Notes: generated from the letters alone by a model not told the origin. Shown: positions 26,404 to 35,371, counted from the stretch's first letter. The stretch: 64,000 nt of DNA from SIG565 sp045590755 (GCA_045590755.1 JAZNRP010000024.1:1-64000), one strand, 5' to 3'. Numbers and translations are program-made.

Positions 26404-26607
26404 ATGAGAAAAAAACAAATAATTGATATAACGGGAACACCTCTAACACCAAGCCGACAGGGCAAACGATGTCTTGGAAACGGTGAGCATCCCGAGTATG
26501 AGTGTTGTTGTGAAGCTTGCGATTATTTTTTGCGTTGTTTTCCACTATACGATTGGTGGTCGATTAGAAATAAGCTTAAAAGGTTTCTTAACAAAATTAA
26601 GTGGTAA
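26404..26607 (+). CDS. Small cysteine-rich protein of unknown function
   Basis: A 67-residue protein with six Cys (23, 34, 35, 36, 39, 45) packed in ECCCEACDYFLRC, an N-terminal IDITGTPLTPS strip and a basic C-terminal tail. The Cys cluster suggests metal or Fe-S binding, but no named motif is met. Similar small proteins with an ITGTPLTP strip and a CCC cluster seem familiar from gut Clostridia, without known function. The start at 26404 follows GGGGG (26391-26395); a longer frame from 26311 would run through the terminator. The upstream structured RNA probably controls it. Confidence 0.7.
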   Translation: MRKKQIIDITGTPLTPSRQGKRCLGNGEHPEYECCCEACDYFLRCFPLYDWWSIRNKLKRFLNKIKW

Positions 26608-26662
26608 TTTTTAATGTAGTGTGGTATAATATTACTATAAAAATTATAAAGGAGAATTTGTT

Positions 26663-26818
26663 ATGGAAAAATATGTTTGTCCTTGCGGCTATGTTTACGA
26701 CCCCGAAATTGGCGACCCCGATAATGGTGTAGCCGCGGGAACTGCGTGGGAAGATGTTCCGGAAGATTGGGTTTGCCCAATTTGTGCACTCGGCAAAGAC
26801 GCATTTGATAAAGAATAA
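26663..26818 (+). CDS. Rubredoxin with Cys-x-Cys first knuckle
   Basis: A 51-residue electron carrier with one Fe(SCys)4 site. The sequence matches rubredoxin through YVYDPEIGDPDNGVAAGT, the FxDxP equivalent WEDVPEDWVCPIC and KDAF. It can donate electrons to rubrerythrin-type peroxidases. The first knuckle is C6-P-C8-G-Y rather than the usual C-x-x-C-G-Y, one residue shorter. The second is CPICA, where Gly normally follows the last Cys. RBS AAAGGAG precedes the ATG. It is close to the PerR/reverse rubrerythrin block but separately transcribed (TATAAT at 26625-26630). Confidence 0.93.
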   Translation: MEKYVCPCGYVYDPEIGDPDNGVAAGTAWEDVPEDWVCPICALGKDAFDKE

Positions 26819-26819
26819 A

Positions 26820-26859
26820 AATAAGCGTATATGCTTTTCGCATATACGCTTATTTTTTT
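26820..26859. terminator. Bidirectional terminator, rubredoxin and YwaF-like gene
   Basis: A 15-bp perfect stem (26820-26834 with 26840-26854) around a 5-base loop has T runs on both strands. The stop codon of the convergent gene lies inside it. Confidence 0.9.
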
Positions 26860-27602
26860 AAATATTTTGTAAAGCTGTAAAAAATATACCCCATAAAGCA
26901 AACAAGAATTACGCTTATGAAAGACGCTATCGGCCAACCAAGCAGGTGATGCAAATCTGATATTAAAAATATATTTTCGATTTTAGGGCCTATAAAAAAC
27001 ATGGAAATAAACTGATTAAGAAATTTATACACAAGGATGTTTATAAAGAGTGCTATCACCGCAAAGCAAAGATAAAGTAGGGTTGGTTGCCCATAACCAC
27101 TGCGTAAATCAACCATATCGGTTTTATATAAAAATACGCCTAAAAAGATAAGTGTAAAATGCCAAAAAAGAGTATGAAAATTAATACTCAAATGGGTTGT
27201 CAAAACATTGTGTGGGAAAATAAACACAATAATGCCGCCAAGCGTACCAAAGATAAATATATAATTGTAAAAGGCTTTTTTAATAATTTTATTCTTAATA
27301 AACGGCATAATTATACATAAATACATAGGTATACTGCAGGGTTGAAACGGAAATACTGCCCATATATAATGACCGCCGCCGATTATATGCGTAAAATAAA
27401 ACTGCTTATATATTTCTAATGTTAATAAAAATACACCTGTAAAAAATAAAATTCGGTTGTTTTGCCTCTCATTTTTATTTTCAAAGCGATGCCAAAAAAG
27501 TATTATCGCTAAAACACTTAACAAGATAACCGATAAATGAAAAGCGCCGTAAGGTGTGGGTTTTATCATTTCAAAATGTGTAAGTTCTAAAAATTCTTTC
27601 AT
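26850..27602 (-). CDS. YwaF/TMEM164-like integral membrane protein
   Basis: A 250-residue protein with about seven membrane helices. The blocks LEIYKQFYF and WAVFPFQPCSIPMYL are typical of the YwaF (TIGR02206) family, related to eukaryotic TMEM164. The Cys in FQPCSIP is the conserved family cysteine. Its bacterial role is not established; an acyl-transfer reaction is suggested only by the eukaryotic relative. It is monocistronic and divergent from serS. Confidence 0.7.
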   Translation of the reverse strand: MKEFLELTHFEMIKPTPYGAFHLSVILLSVLAIILFWHRFENKNERQNNRILFFTGVFLLTLEIYKQFYFTHIIGGGHYIWAVFPFQPCSIPMYLCIIMPFIKNKIIKKAFYNYIFIFGTLGGIIVFIFPHNVLTTHLSINFHTLFWHFTLIFLGVFLYKTDMVDLRSGYGQPTLLYLCFAVIALFINILVYKFLNQFISMFFIGPKIENIFLISDLHHLLGWPIASFISVILVCFMGYIFYSFTKYLKK

Positions 27603-27626
27603 AAGTATATTTTGTGCATTATTTGC

Positions 27627-27655
27627 TTGATAAAACCGATTTGTTGTGTTACAAT
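27627..27655 (+). promoter_or_regulatory. Promoter of serS
   Basis: -35 TTGATA (27627-27632), 17-base spacer, -10 TACAAT (27650-27655). No T-box leader fits in the remaining 29 bases. Confidence 0.7.
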
Positions 27656-27684
27656 TATTTTGTTAATATTTGGGGGGAATCTAA

Positions 27685-28980
27685 ATGTTAGATATTAAAT
27701 TTATAAGAGAAAATCCCGAAATAGTAAGGGAAAATATTAAAAAGAAGTTTAAGGACGCGAAATTACCACTCGTTGATGAAGCGTTAAGTCTTGATGAGAA
27801 AAAGCGCGCCGCTAATAACGAAGCTAATGAGCTTCGCGCCAACCGTAATAAAATAAGTAAGCAGATAGGTATGCTTATGGCTCAGGGCAAGCGCGATGAA
27901 GCAATGGAAATGAAGTCACTTGTATCAAAGCAAGCCGACCGCTTAAAAGAGCTTGAAGAGCTTGAAACTGAGTACGAGCAGCAGCTTAAAGAAGTAATGA
28001 TGAAAATCCCCAACATAATTGATGAATCGGTGCCGATAGGCAAAAACGATGAAGATAATGTTGAAGTAATGCAGTACGGTGAAAAAACTGTGCCCACCTT
28101 TGAAATTCCGTACCACACCGATATTATGGCGCTTTTCAGCGGCATTGATAAGGAAGCGGCAGGTAGGGTGGCAGGTGAAGGCTTCTATTACCTTATGGGT
28201 GACATTGCCCGTCTTCACAGTGCCGTACTTTCCTATGCGCGTGTCTTTATGATTGATAAGGGCTTTACCTATTGCATACCGCCGTTTATGATTCGTTCAA
28301 ATGTAGTTACAGGTGTAATGAGCTTTGAAGAAATGGACGCTATGATGTATAAAATAGAAGGCGAGGATTTGTACCTTATAGGCACAAGTGAGCATTCTAT
28401 GATAGGCAAGTTTATTGATACCATTACCCCCGAAGCAAGTCTTCCTTTAACCCTTACAAGCTATTCGCCCTGTTTCCGTAAAGAAAAGGGTGCGCACGGT
28501 ATTGAAGAACGCGGAATTTACCGTATACACCAGTTTGAAAAGCAGGAAATGATAGTTATTTGTAAGCCTGAAGAGAGTATGGAATGGTTCGGTAAAATGT
28601 GGAGCTATTCGGTTGAACTGTTTCGTTCAATGGACATCCCTGTCAGAACGCTTGAGTGTTGCTCGGGTGACCTGGCGGACCTAAAGGTTAAGTCATACGA
28701 TATTGAAGCGTGGTCACCGAAGCAGCAAAAATACTTTGAAGTTTGCTCTTGCTCAAATTTGGGTGATGCACAGGCTCGAAGACTTGGTATTCGTGTAAAG
28801 GGTGCCGACGGCAACAAGTATTTAGCACATACCCTTAATAATACAGTTGTAGCACCGCCGCGTATGCTGATAGCCTTCCTTGAAAATAATCTTACATTTG
28901 ATGGGGATACATATACCATCAAAATCCCGAAGGCCTTACAGCCTTATATGGGCGGTAAAACCGAAATTAAATCTAAATAG
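27685..28980 (+). CDS. serS: Seryl-tRNA synthetase
   Basis: A 431-residue class II synthetase that charges tRNA-Ser. The N-terminal coiled coil (about 25-105) contacts the long variable arm of tRNA-Ser. Motif 2 (PCFRKEKGAHGIEERGIYRIHQF, quoted in part) and motif 3 (NTVVAPPRMLIAFLEN) mark the catalytic domain. Start follows GGGGGG. A matching tRNA-Ser(CGA) gene lies at 54198-54283. No T-box control is visible. Confidence 0.97.
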   Translation: MLDIKFIRENPEIVRENIKKKFKDAKLPLVDEALSLDEKKRAANNEANELRANRNKISKQIGMLMAQGKRDEAMEMKSLVSKQADRLKELEELETEYEQQLKEVMMKIPNIIDESVPIGKNDEDNVEVMQYGEKTVPTFEIPYHTDIMALFSGIDKEAAGRVAGEGFYYLMGDIARLHSAVLSYARVFMIDKGFTYCIPPFMIRSNVVTGVMSFEEMDAMMYKIEGEDLYLIGTSEHSMIGKFIDTITPEASLPLTLTSYSPCFRKEKGAHGIEERGIYRIHQFEKQEMIVICKPEESMEWFGKMWSYSVELFRSMDIPVRTLECCSGDLADLKVKSYDIEAWSPKQQKYFEVCSCSNLGDAQARRLGIRVKGADGNKYLAHTLNNTVVAPPRMLIAFLENNLTFDGDTYTIKIPKALQPYMGGKTEIKSK

Positions 28981-28985
28981 CAATA

Positions 28986-29020
28986 AAAAAATCCATCTTC
29001 ATGGGAAGATGGATTTTTTA
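28986..29020. terminator. Terminator between convergent serS and AEC genes
   Basis: A stem of about 14 bp (AAAATCCATCTTC with its complement), a 4-base loop and T runs on both sides let it act for both strands. Confidence 0.88.
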
Positions 29021-29022
29021 AT

Positions 29023-29946
29023 CTACATTTGTGCGAGTGCCACAAAAACGGGCATTGTAAGTATTGAAAAAACAGTTGTTAGCGAAACAATCTTTGAAGC
29101 AAGGGATGCATCAAGTCCGTATTTTGTTGCAAACATTGCCGATACTGCGGCACTCGGTGCCGATGCGGCAACGGTACAAGCAATAAAAGGTATACCACCA
29201 ATGCCAATCAGCTTCATAATACCAATAGACACAAGTGGTATCAGAAGTAGTCGCATAATACTCGGCCAGTATACATCCTTATCAGTGAACAATTTAATAA
29301 GACTGAATGTTGATAAATTGTAGCCTATAATAATCATGGGAAGTGGAGTATTCAGATTTCCAAGCCCTGTTACCGCACCCGATAAAAATGCGGGTAAGCG
29401 AATTTCCAAGGCGTAAAGTATTATCGATACACATACGCTTATTATTGTCGGATTCAGCAGTATTTTTTTAAGGCAGATGTTTTTCTTATCGCCACTTGCA
29501 AGTAAAGCACCATAGGTCCAAAGAATGATATTGAAAACAGCAACAAACATAGCGCCGTAAAACACACCTATATCGCCTAAAATTGCTTTTTGAAGCGGAA
29601 ATGACATATAACCGCAGTTAGAGAAAATTACCGAAAAACGAAGAATTTTCCGCTTTCTTTCGTCCTTGTTTTTTATAAGTAGCTTTGTAATTAATATAGT
29701 AATTATATGTATAAGCAACGCGGCTAAAAAAACGAAAAGTAGGTTTAAGCTTTTTTCATATGTTTTCTCTTCGCTTGTGAAGGATTGCAAAATAGCCGCA
29801 GGTGTTGCTACATATAACACTAAATCGGCAAGGCCTTTTGAAATATCTTGCTTTATAATTTTTGCCTTCCCTGCAACGAAGCCTACAAGTATCATAACAA
29901 AAAGCATTAAAACCTGTAAGGCCACCGCCAATAAATTATCTAACAT
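29023..29946 (-). CDS. AEC-family permease (auxin efflux carrier superfamily)
   Basis: A 307-residue carrier with about ten membrane helices arranged as two halves. Features include VAGKAKIIKQDISKGLADLV after helix 1, TPAAILQSF, NTPLPMIIIGYNLS in the second half and ASAPSAAVSAMFATKYGLDA near the end. Members of the family transport organic acids such as malate, or auxin; the substrate is not deducible. It is the last gene of the gltX-glnS-nif3 run, 12 bases after the Nif3-like gene. Confidence 0.85.
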   Translation of the reverse strand: MLDNLLAVALQVLMLFVMILVGFVAGKAKIIKQDISKGLADLVLYVATPAAILQSFTSEEKTYEKSLNLLFVFLAALLIHIITILITKLLIKNKDERKRKILRFSVIFSNCGYMSFPLQKAILGDIGVFYGAMFVAVFNIILWTYGALLASGDKKNICLKKILLNPTIISVCVSIILYALEIRLPAFLSGAVTGLGNLNTPLPMIIIGYNLSTFSLIKLFTDKDVYWPSIMRLLLIPLVSIGIMKLIGIGGIPFIACTVAASAPSAAVSAMFATKYGLDASLASKIVSLTTVFSILTMPVFVALAQM

Positions 29947-29958
29947 AATGTAAGCACC

Positions 29959-30705
29959 TTAAATATGATTTATAACATTTGTGTGATTTGTAATAAACTC
30001 TATATTACTGAAATTTTCACCCAAGGCTTTCTTTAGCGGCTCTATAACCGTGTCTTCGGTGTTGAAATGTCCGCCGTCTACTATTGTAAAACCGATACTG
30101 TCGGCTTCAATAAAGAAGTTGTGCTTAATATCGGCAGTAATTAGAGCATCGGCAATATTTGCGGCTTCATACAGTAAATCTCCACCGCTACCGCCACAAA
30201 CGGCAACAGTTTTAATGCTTTTAGCACCAACAGTAAAGCGGACGGGTACATTTAATTTTTCACCTACATATTTTGCAAAATCGGTAGGTGATAATTCTTT
30301 TGGCAGTTTACCTGTTCTGAATGAAAAGCCTTCGCTTGACAACACCTTTTTAATATCGGTAAGACAAAGTGCGTCACACAGACAGTCATTAACGCCGCCG
30401 TCGGCAAAATCCAAATTGGTATGTGCTGAAATCACCGAAATTTTATTCTCAATAAGCGTGTGCAAAATGCTACCTGAGAGCACCGACTTAACACCCGAAA
30501 AAATTACGGGATGGTGGGTAATTATAAGCTCGGCACCACACTTGGCTGCGGTTTTCACCGCGTCTTTAGTACAGTCAAGCGTAACTACGGCCTTTGTTAC
30601 CGTAGCGTTACCGTCGCCTATAAGCAGACCTGAATTGTCCCAGTCAAGTGCTGACGAAAAGGGAAATTTCTTATTCAGAAATTCATAAATATCTTTTACA
30701 GTCAT
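29959..30705 (-). CDS. Nif3-like dinuclear metal centre protein (YqfO family)
   Basis: A 248-residue member of the Nif3/NGG1p-interacting family. The first metal motif HHPVIFSGVKS is near residue 60, then SAHTNLDFADGG near 95, and the C-terminal DGGHFNTE near 215. These supply the ligands of the two-metal site. The family has been proposed as GTP cyclohydrolase I type 2 homologues, but a general function is not agreed. It starts 3 bases after glnS ends. Confidence 0.88.
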   Translation of the reverse strand: MTVKDIYEFLNKKFPFSSALDWDNSGLLIGDGNATVTKAVVTLDCTKDAVKTAAKCGAELIITHHPVIFSGVKSVLSGSILHTLIENKISVISAHTNLDFADGGVNDCLCDALCLTDIKKVLSSEGFSFRTGKLPKELSPTDFAKYVGEKLNVPVRFTVGAKSIKTVAVCGGSGGDLLYEAANIADALITADIKHNFFIEADSIGFTIVDGGHFNTEDTVIEPLKKALGENFSNIEFITNHTNVINHI

Positions 30706-30708
30706 TTT

Positions 30709-32400
30709 TTATACCTTTTTACTGAAAGAATCTTTAAGTGCTACTGTGCGGTTGAAGATAAGGTTATCTTTAGTAGAATCCTTGTCAATGCAGAAATAAC
30801 CCTGACGCATAAACTGGAAGGTATCGCCAACCTTTGCATTTACTAAATCTGCATCAACCTTGCAGTTTTCCACAATTACGAGAGAGTCTGGATTAAGGTT
30901 ATCTGCAAAGGATTCCACACCTTCTTCATCCGACGGATTTTCAACATTGAAAAGTCTATCATATAGGCGAACAGTTGCATTAGCACAGTTATTGGCATTA
31001 ACCCAATGTAAAGTTCCTTTAACCTTTCTGCCGTCTGGTGTTTCGCCACCAAATGATTCGGGGTCATAAGTTGCATGAACAACTGTGATGTTACCATTTT
31101 CATCGGTTTCGTGCGAAGCGTATTTTATATAGTAAGCACCCTTTAAGCGTACTTCCTTTTCAGGACAAAGACGGAAATATTTTCCGGGAGGATTCAACAT
31201 AAAGTCATCTTGCTCTATGAAAATCTCTTTAGAGAATGTAACGCTCTTTTTACCAAGTTCGGGCTTGTTCGGGTTAATATCAACCAGTATTTCTTCGGTT
31301 TTACCATCGGGGTAGTTGTCGATAACTACCTTAAGCGGACGAAGAACAGCCATTGCTCTATCGGCGTTTGTGTTAAGATAGTCTCTGACACAGGATTCTA
31401 AAAGTGCATAGTCAATAACACTGTATGCCTTTGATACACCTATTTTGTTTACAAACTCGCGTATTGCATCCGATGGGTAGCCGCGACGGCGCATACCGCA
31501 AATGGTAGCCATTCTCGGGTCATCCCAACCGCTAACCAAAGAATCATTAACCAACTTTAAGCATTTACGCTTACTTGTAAGTGTGTAGTTGACATTCATT
31601 CTTGCAAACTCAATCTGACGGGGTGGGGTAGGTATGTCAAGAGCCTTTAAGAACCAGTCGTAAAGCGGACGGTGGTTTTCAAATTCTAACGAGCAAAGGG
31701 AATGTGTAACACCTTCCTTGGCATCGGATAACGGATGCGCAAAGTCATACATTGGGTAAACACACCATTTATCACCTGTGCGGTGGTGATGCGCCTTTAG
31801 TATACGGTAAATAACTGGGTCGCGCATATTGATGTTTGAAGAAGCCATATCGATTTTTGCGCGTAAAACCATAGTACCATTATCAAACTCGCCTTCGGTC
31901 ATTCTGCGGAACAAGTCTTTGGTTTCTTCTATCGGTCTGTCACGATAGGGACTGTGTGTACCCGCTTCGGTAAGTGTACCACGCATTGCTTTAATTTCAT
32001 CGGCACTCGACTCATCAACATAGGCAAGACCTTTGTCGATAAGCTTTAATGCACACTCATAAATAAAATCAAAATAGTCCGATGCAAAGTAAACATTGTC
32101 CCACTTAAAGCCGAGCCATTCAATATCTTCCTTAATGGCTTCAACATATTCAACATCTTCTTTTGTGGGGTTGGTGTCGTCCAGTCGTAAATTGCATTTA
32201 CCCGAATACTTTTGTGCAGTACCGAAGTCAATGCAAATAGCCTTGGCGTGACCTATGTGAAGATAGCCGTTAGGCTCGGGCGGAAAACGGGTCTGTACCT
32301 TTTCGTAAACTCCACTCTCTAAGTCTTCATCAATAAAATCCCATATAAAATTGGACTGTACGGTATTTTCATTTTCGGTTGTTTTAATGTTTTCTGACAT
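30709..32400 (-). CDS. glnS: Glutaminyl-tRNA synthetase
   Basis: A 563-residue class I synthetase that charges tRNA-Gln directly. The HIGH motif is in PPEPNGYLHIGHAKAI (about residue 42-57) and the KMSKS counterpart in TLTSKRKC. C-terminal beta-barrel anticodon domains follow. Many Firmicutes lack GlnRS and use GatCAB amidation instead; its presence marks a subset of Clostridia and relatives that acquired it. It begins 2 bases after gltX ends. No T-box was seen upstream of the pair. Confidence 0.96.
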   Translation of the reverse strand: MSENIKTTENENTVQSNFIWDFIDEDLESGVYEKVQTRFPPEPNGYLHIGHAKAICIDFGTAQKYSGKCNLRLDDTNPTKEDVEYVEAIKEDIEWLGFKWDNVYFASDYFDFIYECALKLIDKGLAYVDESSADEIKAMRGTLTEAGTHSPYRDRPIEETKDLFRRMTEGEFDNGTMVLRAKIDMASSNINMRDPVIYRILKAHHHRTGDKWCVYPMYDFAHPLSDAKEGVTHSLCSLEFENHRPLYDWFLKALDIPTPPRQIEFARMNVNYTLTSKRKCLKLVNDSLVSGWDDPRMATICGMRRRGYPSDAIREFVNKIGVSKAYSVIDYALLESCVRDYLNTNADRAMAVLRPLKVVIDNYPDGKTEEILVDINPNKPELGKKSVTFSKEIFIEQDDFMLNPPGKYFRLCPEKEVRLKGAYYIKYASHETDENGNITVVHATYDPESFGGETPDGRKVKGTLHWVNANNCANATVRLYDRLFNVENPSDEEGVESFADNLNPDSLVIVENCKVDADLVNAKVGDTFQFMRQGYFCIDKDSTKDNLIFNRTVALKDSFSKKV

Positions 32401-32402
32401 AT

Positions 32403-34073
32403 TTACACCCCTAAATTGTTTATGGTATCATTTATTCTTTTAATACATTCATCTTTTCCCAATACCTGCATAATACTGCAAAGGTCTGGTGTGTTTGTTC
32501 TGCCAGTAATAGCAATTCTGAGCACTGTACTAAGGTCACCGGCATGTCCCTTGTAAGCGTCAGGGTTAGCCTTGTATTCCTTGGTTTCTGCCGCAAAATT
32601 AAGTGTAGGAGCTATTTCCTTTATTTTACCGAACCACGCTTGACGGTCATCGGCAGGGTCATAAGCCTTTATATATTCACTTAGGAATGCGGCGGCATCT
32701 ACATTTGCTATATGCTCCGGCATACAATAACAAGGAACAAACAACTCATTAAAGAAATAAGCGTAAAAATTCTTGGCTTCATTCCATTTTGCTAAATCCT
32801 TACGCGGCTTTTGCGAATTGTCGCGGTCTATAGCCAGAATGCTCTTGGTGTAATTGGCATCTTTGGTTAAAAGTTCATAGAACGGCCCATCAAATTCCTT
32901 TGCCCAAGCGGTTAGCTTTTCATAAACTTCATCTGATTTAAGTAGCGCAATTCGATTTTTGCTAACATCAAGTAGTTTATTCTCATCATACAAGGCGCCC
33001 GAAACACTCATCTTTTTAAGATTAAACTTAAAGTCTTTATAAGAAAGGGTAGGATTGGCTCTGCGCCAGTCTTCAAAATCAGATGATGCTATGGTCATTA
33101 AATATTCAATAACATTTTCGCTTTCATAGCCCTGCTCTGCAAAAAATCTTACGGCGGCTTCGGGGTCCTTTCTCTTGGAAATTTTACGCTTAGCGCCGTT
33201 ATCAAGCTTCATAATGGGGGCTACATGTGCGAATTTCGGCGGTTTAAATCCAAGTAAGCGGAAAAGCTGAATATGCTTTGGCACCGAAGAAATCCACTCA
33301 TCGCCGCGAATAACATGGGTTGTGTGCATAAGGTGGTCATCGATAGCGTGTGCAAAGTGATAGGTCGGTATTCCGTCGGATTTAAGAAGTACAAAGTCTT
33401 CATCATTTTCGGGCATTTCAATTTTACCCTTAATTCCGTCTTCAAAGGTTATGCGGTTGCTTTCATCCCCGGGCGACCTAAGCCGTATAACATAGGGTTT
33501 GCCTTCATTTATTAATTTTTCCGTCTCTTCTACTGTGATATTGCGGTGATATGCATATTCACCGTGGTAGCCTGTACGGATTTTATTCTTTTCTTGCATC
33601 TCGCGTACCTTTTCCAATTCTTCTGCAGTACAGAAGCAGGGGTAGGCAAGTCCATCCTTTATTAACCGCTTTACATAGGTCTGATAAATTTCGGCACGCA
33701 TACTTTGCTTGTACGGTCCGTAGTTACCCGATTGTGTGCTGCCTACAGTAAAGCCTTCATCTATTGTAATACCAAAGCGGTTAAGTCCGTCAATAATATC
33801 TTCAATGCCGCCTTCAACCTCTCGCTTTTTATCGGTATCTTCAATTCGTGTAAAGAAAACGCCGCCAGTGGATGTTGCGGTGATTCTGTTTACAAGCGCG
33901 GCAAAAAGTGTACCTAAATGCAAATACCCTGTAGGTGACGGAGCAACTCGTACTACACGGGCGCCTTCGGGCAACTCACGGGCAGGGTACATATTTTCAT
34001 AATATTCAGGTGTGTTTTTAATATTCGGCAGTAAAAGTTCTGCCATTTTTTCATTCTGTGTCAAAATTTCCAC
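32403..34073 (-). CDS. gltX: Glutamyl-tRNA synthetase
   Basis: A 556-residue class I synthetase. The HIGH region is APSPTGYLHLGTLFAALVN (about residue 44-62) and the KMSKS counterpart is AKRKISKRKDP. It is longer than typical bacterial GltX (about 470-500), with some 38 extra residues before the catalytic core and further insertions. The relation to GlnRS-containing lineages raises the question whether this enzyme is now specific for tRNA-Glu (inference). It is first in the operon with glnS, nif3-like and AEC genes. Confidence 0.94.
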   Translation of the reverse strand: MEILTQNEKMAELLLPNIKNTPEYYENMYPARELPEGARVVRVAPSPTGYLHLGTLFAALVNRITATSTGGVFFTRIEDTDKKREVEGGIEDIIDGLNRFGITIDEGFTVGSTQSGNYGPYKQSMRAEIYQTYVKRLIKDGLAYPCFCTAEELEKVREMQEKNKIRTGYHGEYAYHRNITVEETEKLINEGKPYVIRLRSPGDESNRITFEDGIKGKIEMPENDEDFVLLKSDGIPTYHFAHAIDDHLMHTTHVIRGDEWISSVPKHIQLFRLLGFKPPKFAHVAPIMKLDNGAKRKISKRKDPEAAVRFFAEQGYESENVIEYLMTIASSDFEDWRRANPTLSYKDFKFNLKKMSVSGALYDENKLLDVSKNRIALLKSDEVYEKLTAWAKEFDGPFYELLTKDANYTKSILAIDRDNSQKPRKDLAKWNEAKNFYAYFFNELFVPCYCMPEHIANVDAAAFLSEYIKAYDPADDRQAWFGKIKEIAPTLNFAAETKEYKANPDAYKGHAGDLSTVLRIAITGRTNTPDLCSIMQVLGKDECIKRINDTINNLGV

Positions 34074-34151
34074 CCCATTTACATAATTACATTAAATTAT
34101 ATCATTACATACACCAAATTACAAGAGAAAGATTATATATAATAAAAATAA

Positions 34152-34175
34152 AAGCAGGGGGACAACCCCTGCTTA
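34152..34175 (-). terminator. Intrinsic terminator after nrdR
   Basis: Read on the minus strand, AGCAGGGG pairs with CCCCTGCT around a 5-base loop and is followed by TTTTATTTTTATT. It separates nrdR from gltX, so the latter needs its own promoter. Confidence 0.85.
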
Positions 34176-34178
34176 ATA

Positions 34179-34631
34179 TTATTTGTTTATTAGCTTGTTA
34201 AGCTCGTTCATAAATGTTGTAATATCCTTGAACTGACGGTAAACCGATGCGAAACGAACATAGGCTACTTCATCAATGTCTTTAAGCTTTTCCATTACAA
34301 GCTCACCAATTTTTACACTTGTAACTTCACGGTCAAGTGAGTTTTGGATGGTGGCTTCAATTTCATCAATCATATTATCAAGTGTGTTAATGGAAATCTG
34401 CCGTTTGTCGCAAGCGCGTAAAACACCGTTTAATAACTTGTTTCTGTCAAAGGTTTCACGGGATTTGTCTTTCTTAATTACAATAATCGGTAAGCTTTCA
34501 ATAATCTCGTATGTAGTGAAACGCTTAGCACAGTTAAGGCATTCTCTGCGGCGGCGTATACGCTCGCCTTCATCGGTTGGGCGCGAGTCAATTACTTTGC
34601 TGTCTTCAGTACCGCAATATGGACATTTCAT
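34179..34631 (-). CDS. nrdR: Transcriptional repressor NrdR
   Basis: A 150-residue repressor of ribonucleotide reductase genes. The N-terminal zinc ribbon MKCPYCGTEDSKVIDSR with C31LNC is complete. The ATP-cone domain (about 48-140; VIKKDKSRETFDRNKL, RFASVYRQF) senses ATP/dATP. The length is standard. No nrd gene is nearby, as is common. Confidence 0.96.
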   Translation of the reverse strand: MKCPYCGTEDSKVIDSRPTDEGERIRRRRECLNCAKRFTTYEIIESLPIIVIKKDKSRETFDRNKLLNGVLRACDKRQISINTLDNMIDEIEATIQNSLDREVTSVKIGELVMEKLKDIDEVAYVRFASVYRQFKDITTFMNELNKLINK

Positions 34632-34768
34632 AGCAGTTGTACTCCTTAAACATTTAGTATACTATATATTCTATCATAAGAATAAAGATTTTACAAGTAT
34701 TAAATTTTTTGTTGTAAAAAATACGGCTAAATGTTAAAATATAAAAAAACAAAAAAGAAGGTATTTTT

Positions 34769-35371
34769 ATGAGTATTCAAACTTGCCCTATAAAAAGTGG
34801 CGATACAGTTGCAGTTATGCAGACAAATATGGGAGACATTAAAATTAAACTTTTCCCACAGTATGCACCTAAAACTGTAGAAAATTTCACTACACACGCA
34901 AAAAATAATTATTATAACGGTATTATCTTCCATAGGGTTATAAACGATTTTATGATTCAGGGCGGCGACCCCACAGGTACCGGTATGGGTGGCGAGTCCA
35001 TTTGGGGAGATTCCTTTGAAGACGAATTCTGCCGTGAGCTACACAATATTCGCGGCGCACTCTGTATGGCAAATGCAGGTCCTAACACTAACGGCAGTCA
35101 GTTCTTTATTGTTCAGGCATCTGTTTGTCCCGAAAATATGCTCGAGCAAATGGAAGAATTGGGCGATATGGCAGGCTTCCCAAAAGACACAATAGAGGAC
35201 TACAAAAATTTAGGTGGCACACCTTGGCTTGACTTCAAGCACACTGTATTCGGTCAGGTAGTAGAAGGTATGGACACGGTTGATAAAATTGCAACCACAA
35301 AGGTCGGTATGGGCGATAAGCCTGTTTACGATGTGGTAATCGAAGGCATCAGGGTAATTACGGTAGAATAA
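34769..35371 (+). CDS. Cyclophilin-type peptidyl-prolyl isomerase
   Basis: A 200-residue single-domain cyclophilin that catalyses proline isomerisation in protein folding. The core motifs FHRVINDFMIQGGDPTGTG (catalytic Arg), ALCMANAGPNTNGSQFFI and FGQVVEGMDTVDKI are complete. There is no signal peptide, so it is cytoplasmic. An insertion around residues 115-150 (QMEELGDMAGFPKDTI) is seen in other clostridial members. It overlaps no neighbour and precedes the C39-like gene by one base. Confidence 0.93.
   Translation: MSIQTCPIKSGDTVAVMQTNMGDIKIKLFPQYAPKTVENFTTHAKNNYYNGIIFHRVINDFMIQGGDPTGTGMGGESIWGDSFEDEFCRELHNIRGALCMANAGPNTNGSQFFIVQASVCPENMLEQMEELGDMAGFPKDTIEDYKNLGGTPWLDFKHTVFGQVVEGMDTVDKIATTKVGMGDKPVYDVVIEGIRVITVE

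Noticed and set aside
26117..26545. Minus-strand frame across the structured RNA and small Cys-rich gene
   Set aside because: It runs through two terminators and the palindromic RNA, and the encoded sequence has no domain-like character.
27882..28922. Long open frames on the minus strand inside serS and similar overlaps elsewhere
   Set aside because: They lie opposite strongly conserved genes, lack ribosome binding sites and show no recognisable protein features.
34074..34178. Possible T-box leader in front of gltX-glnS
   Set aside because: Only about 105 bases separate gltX from nrdR, part of it a terminator, and no T-box consensus is seen on the minus strand.
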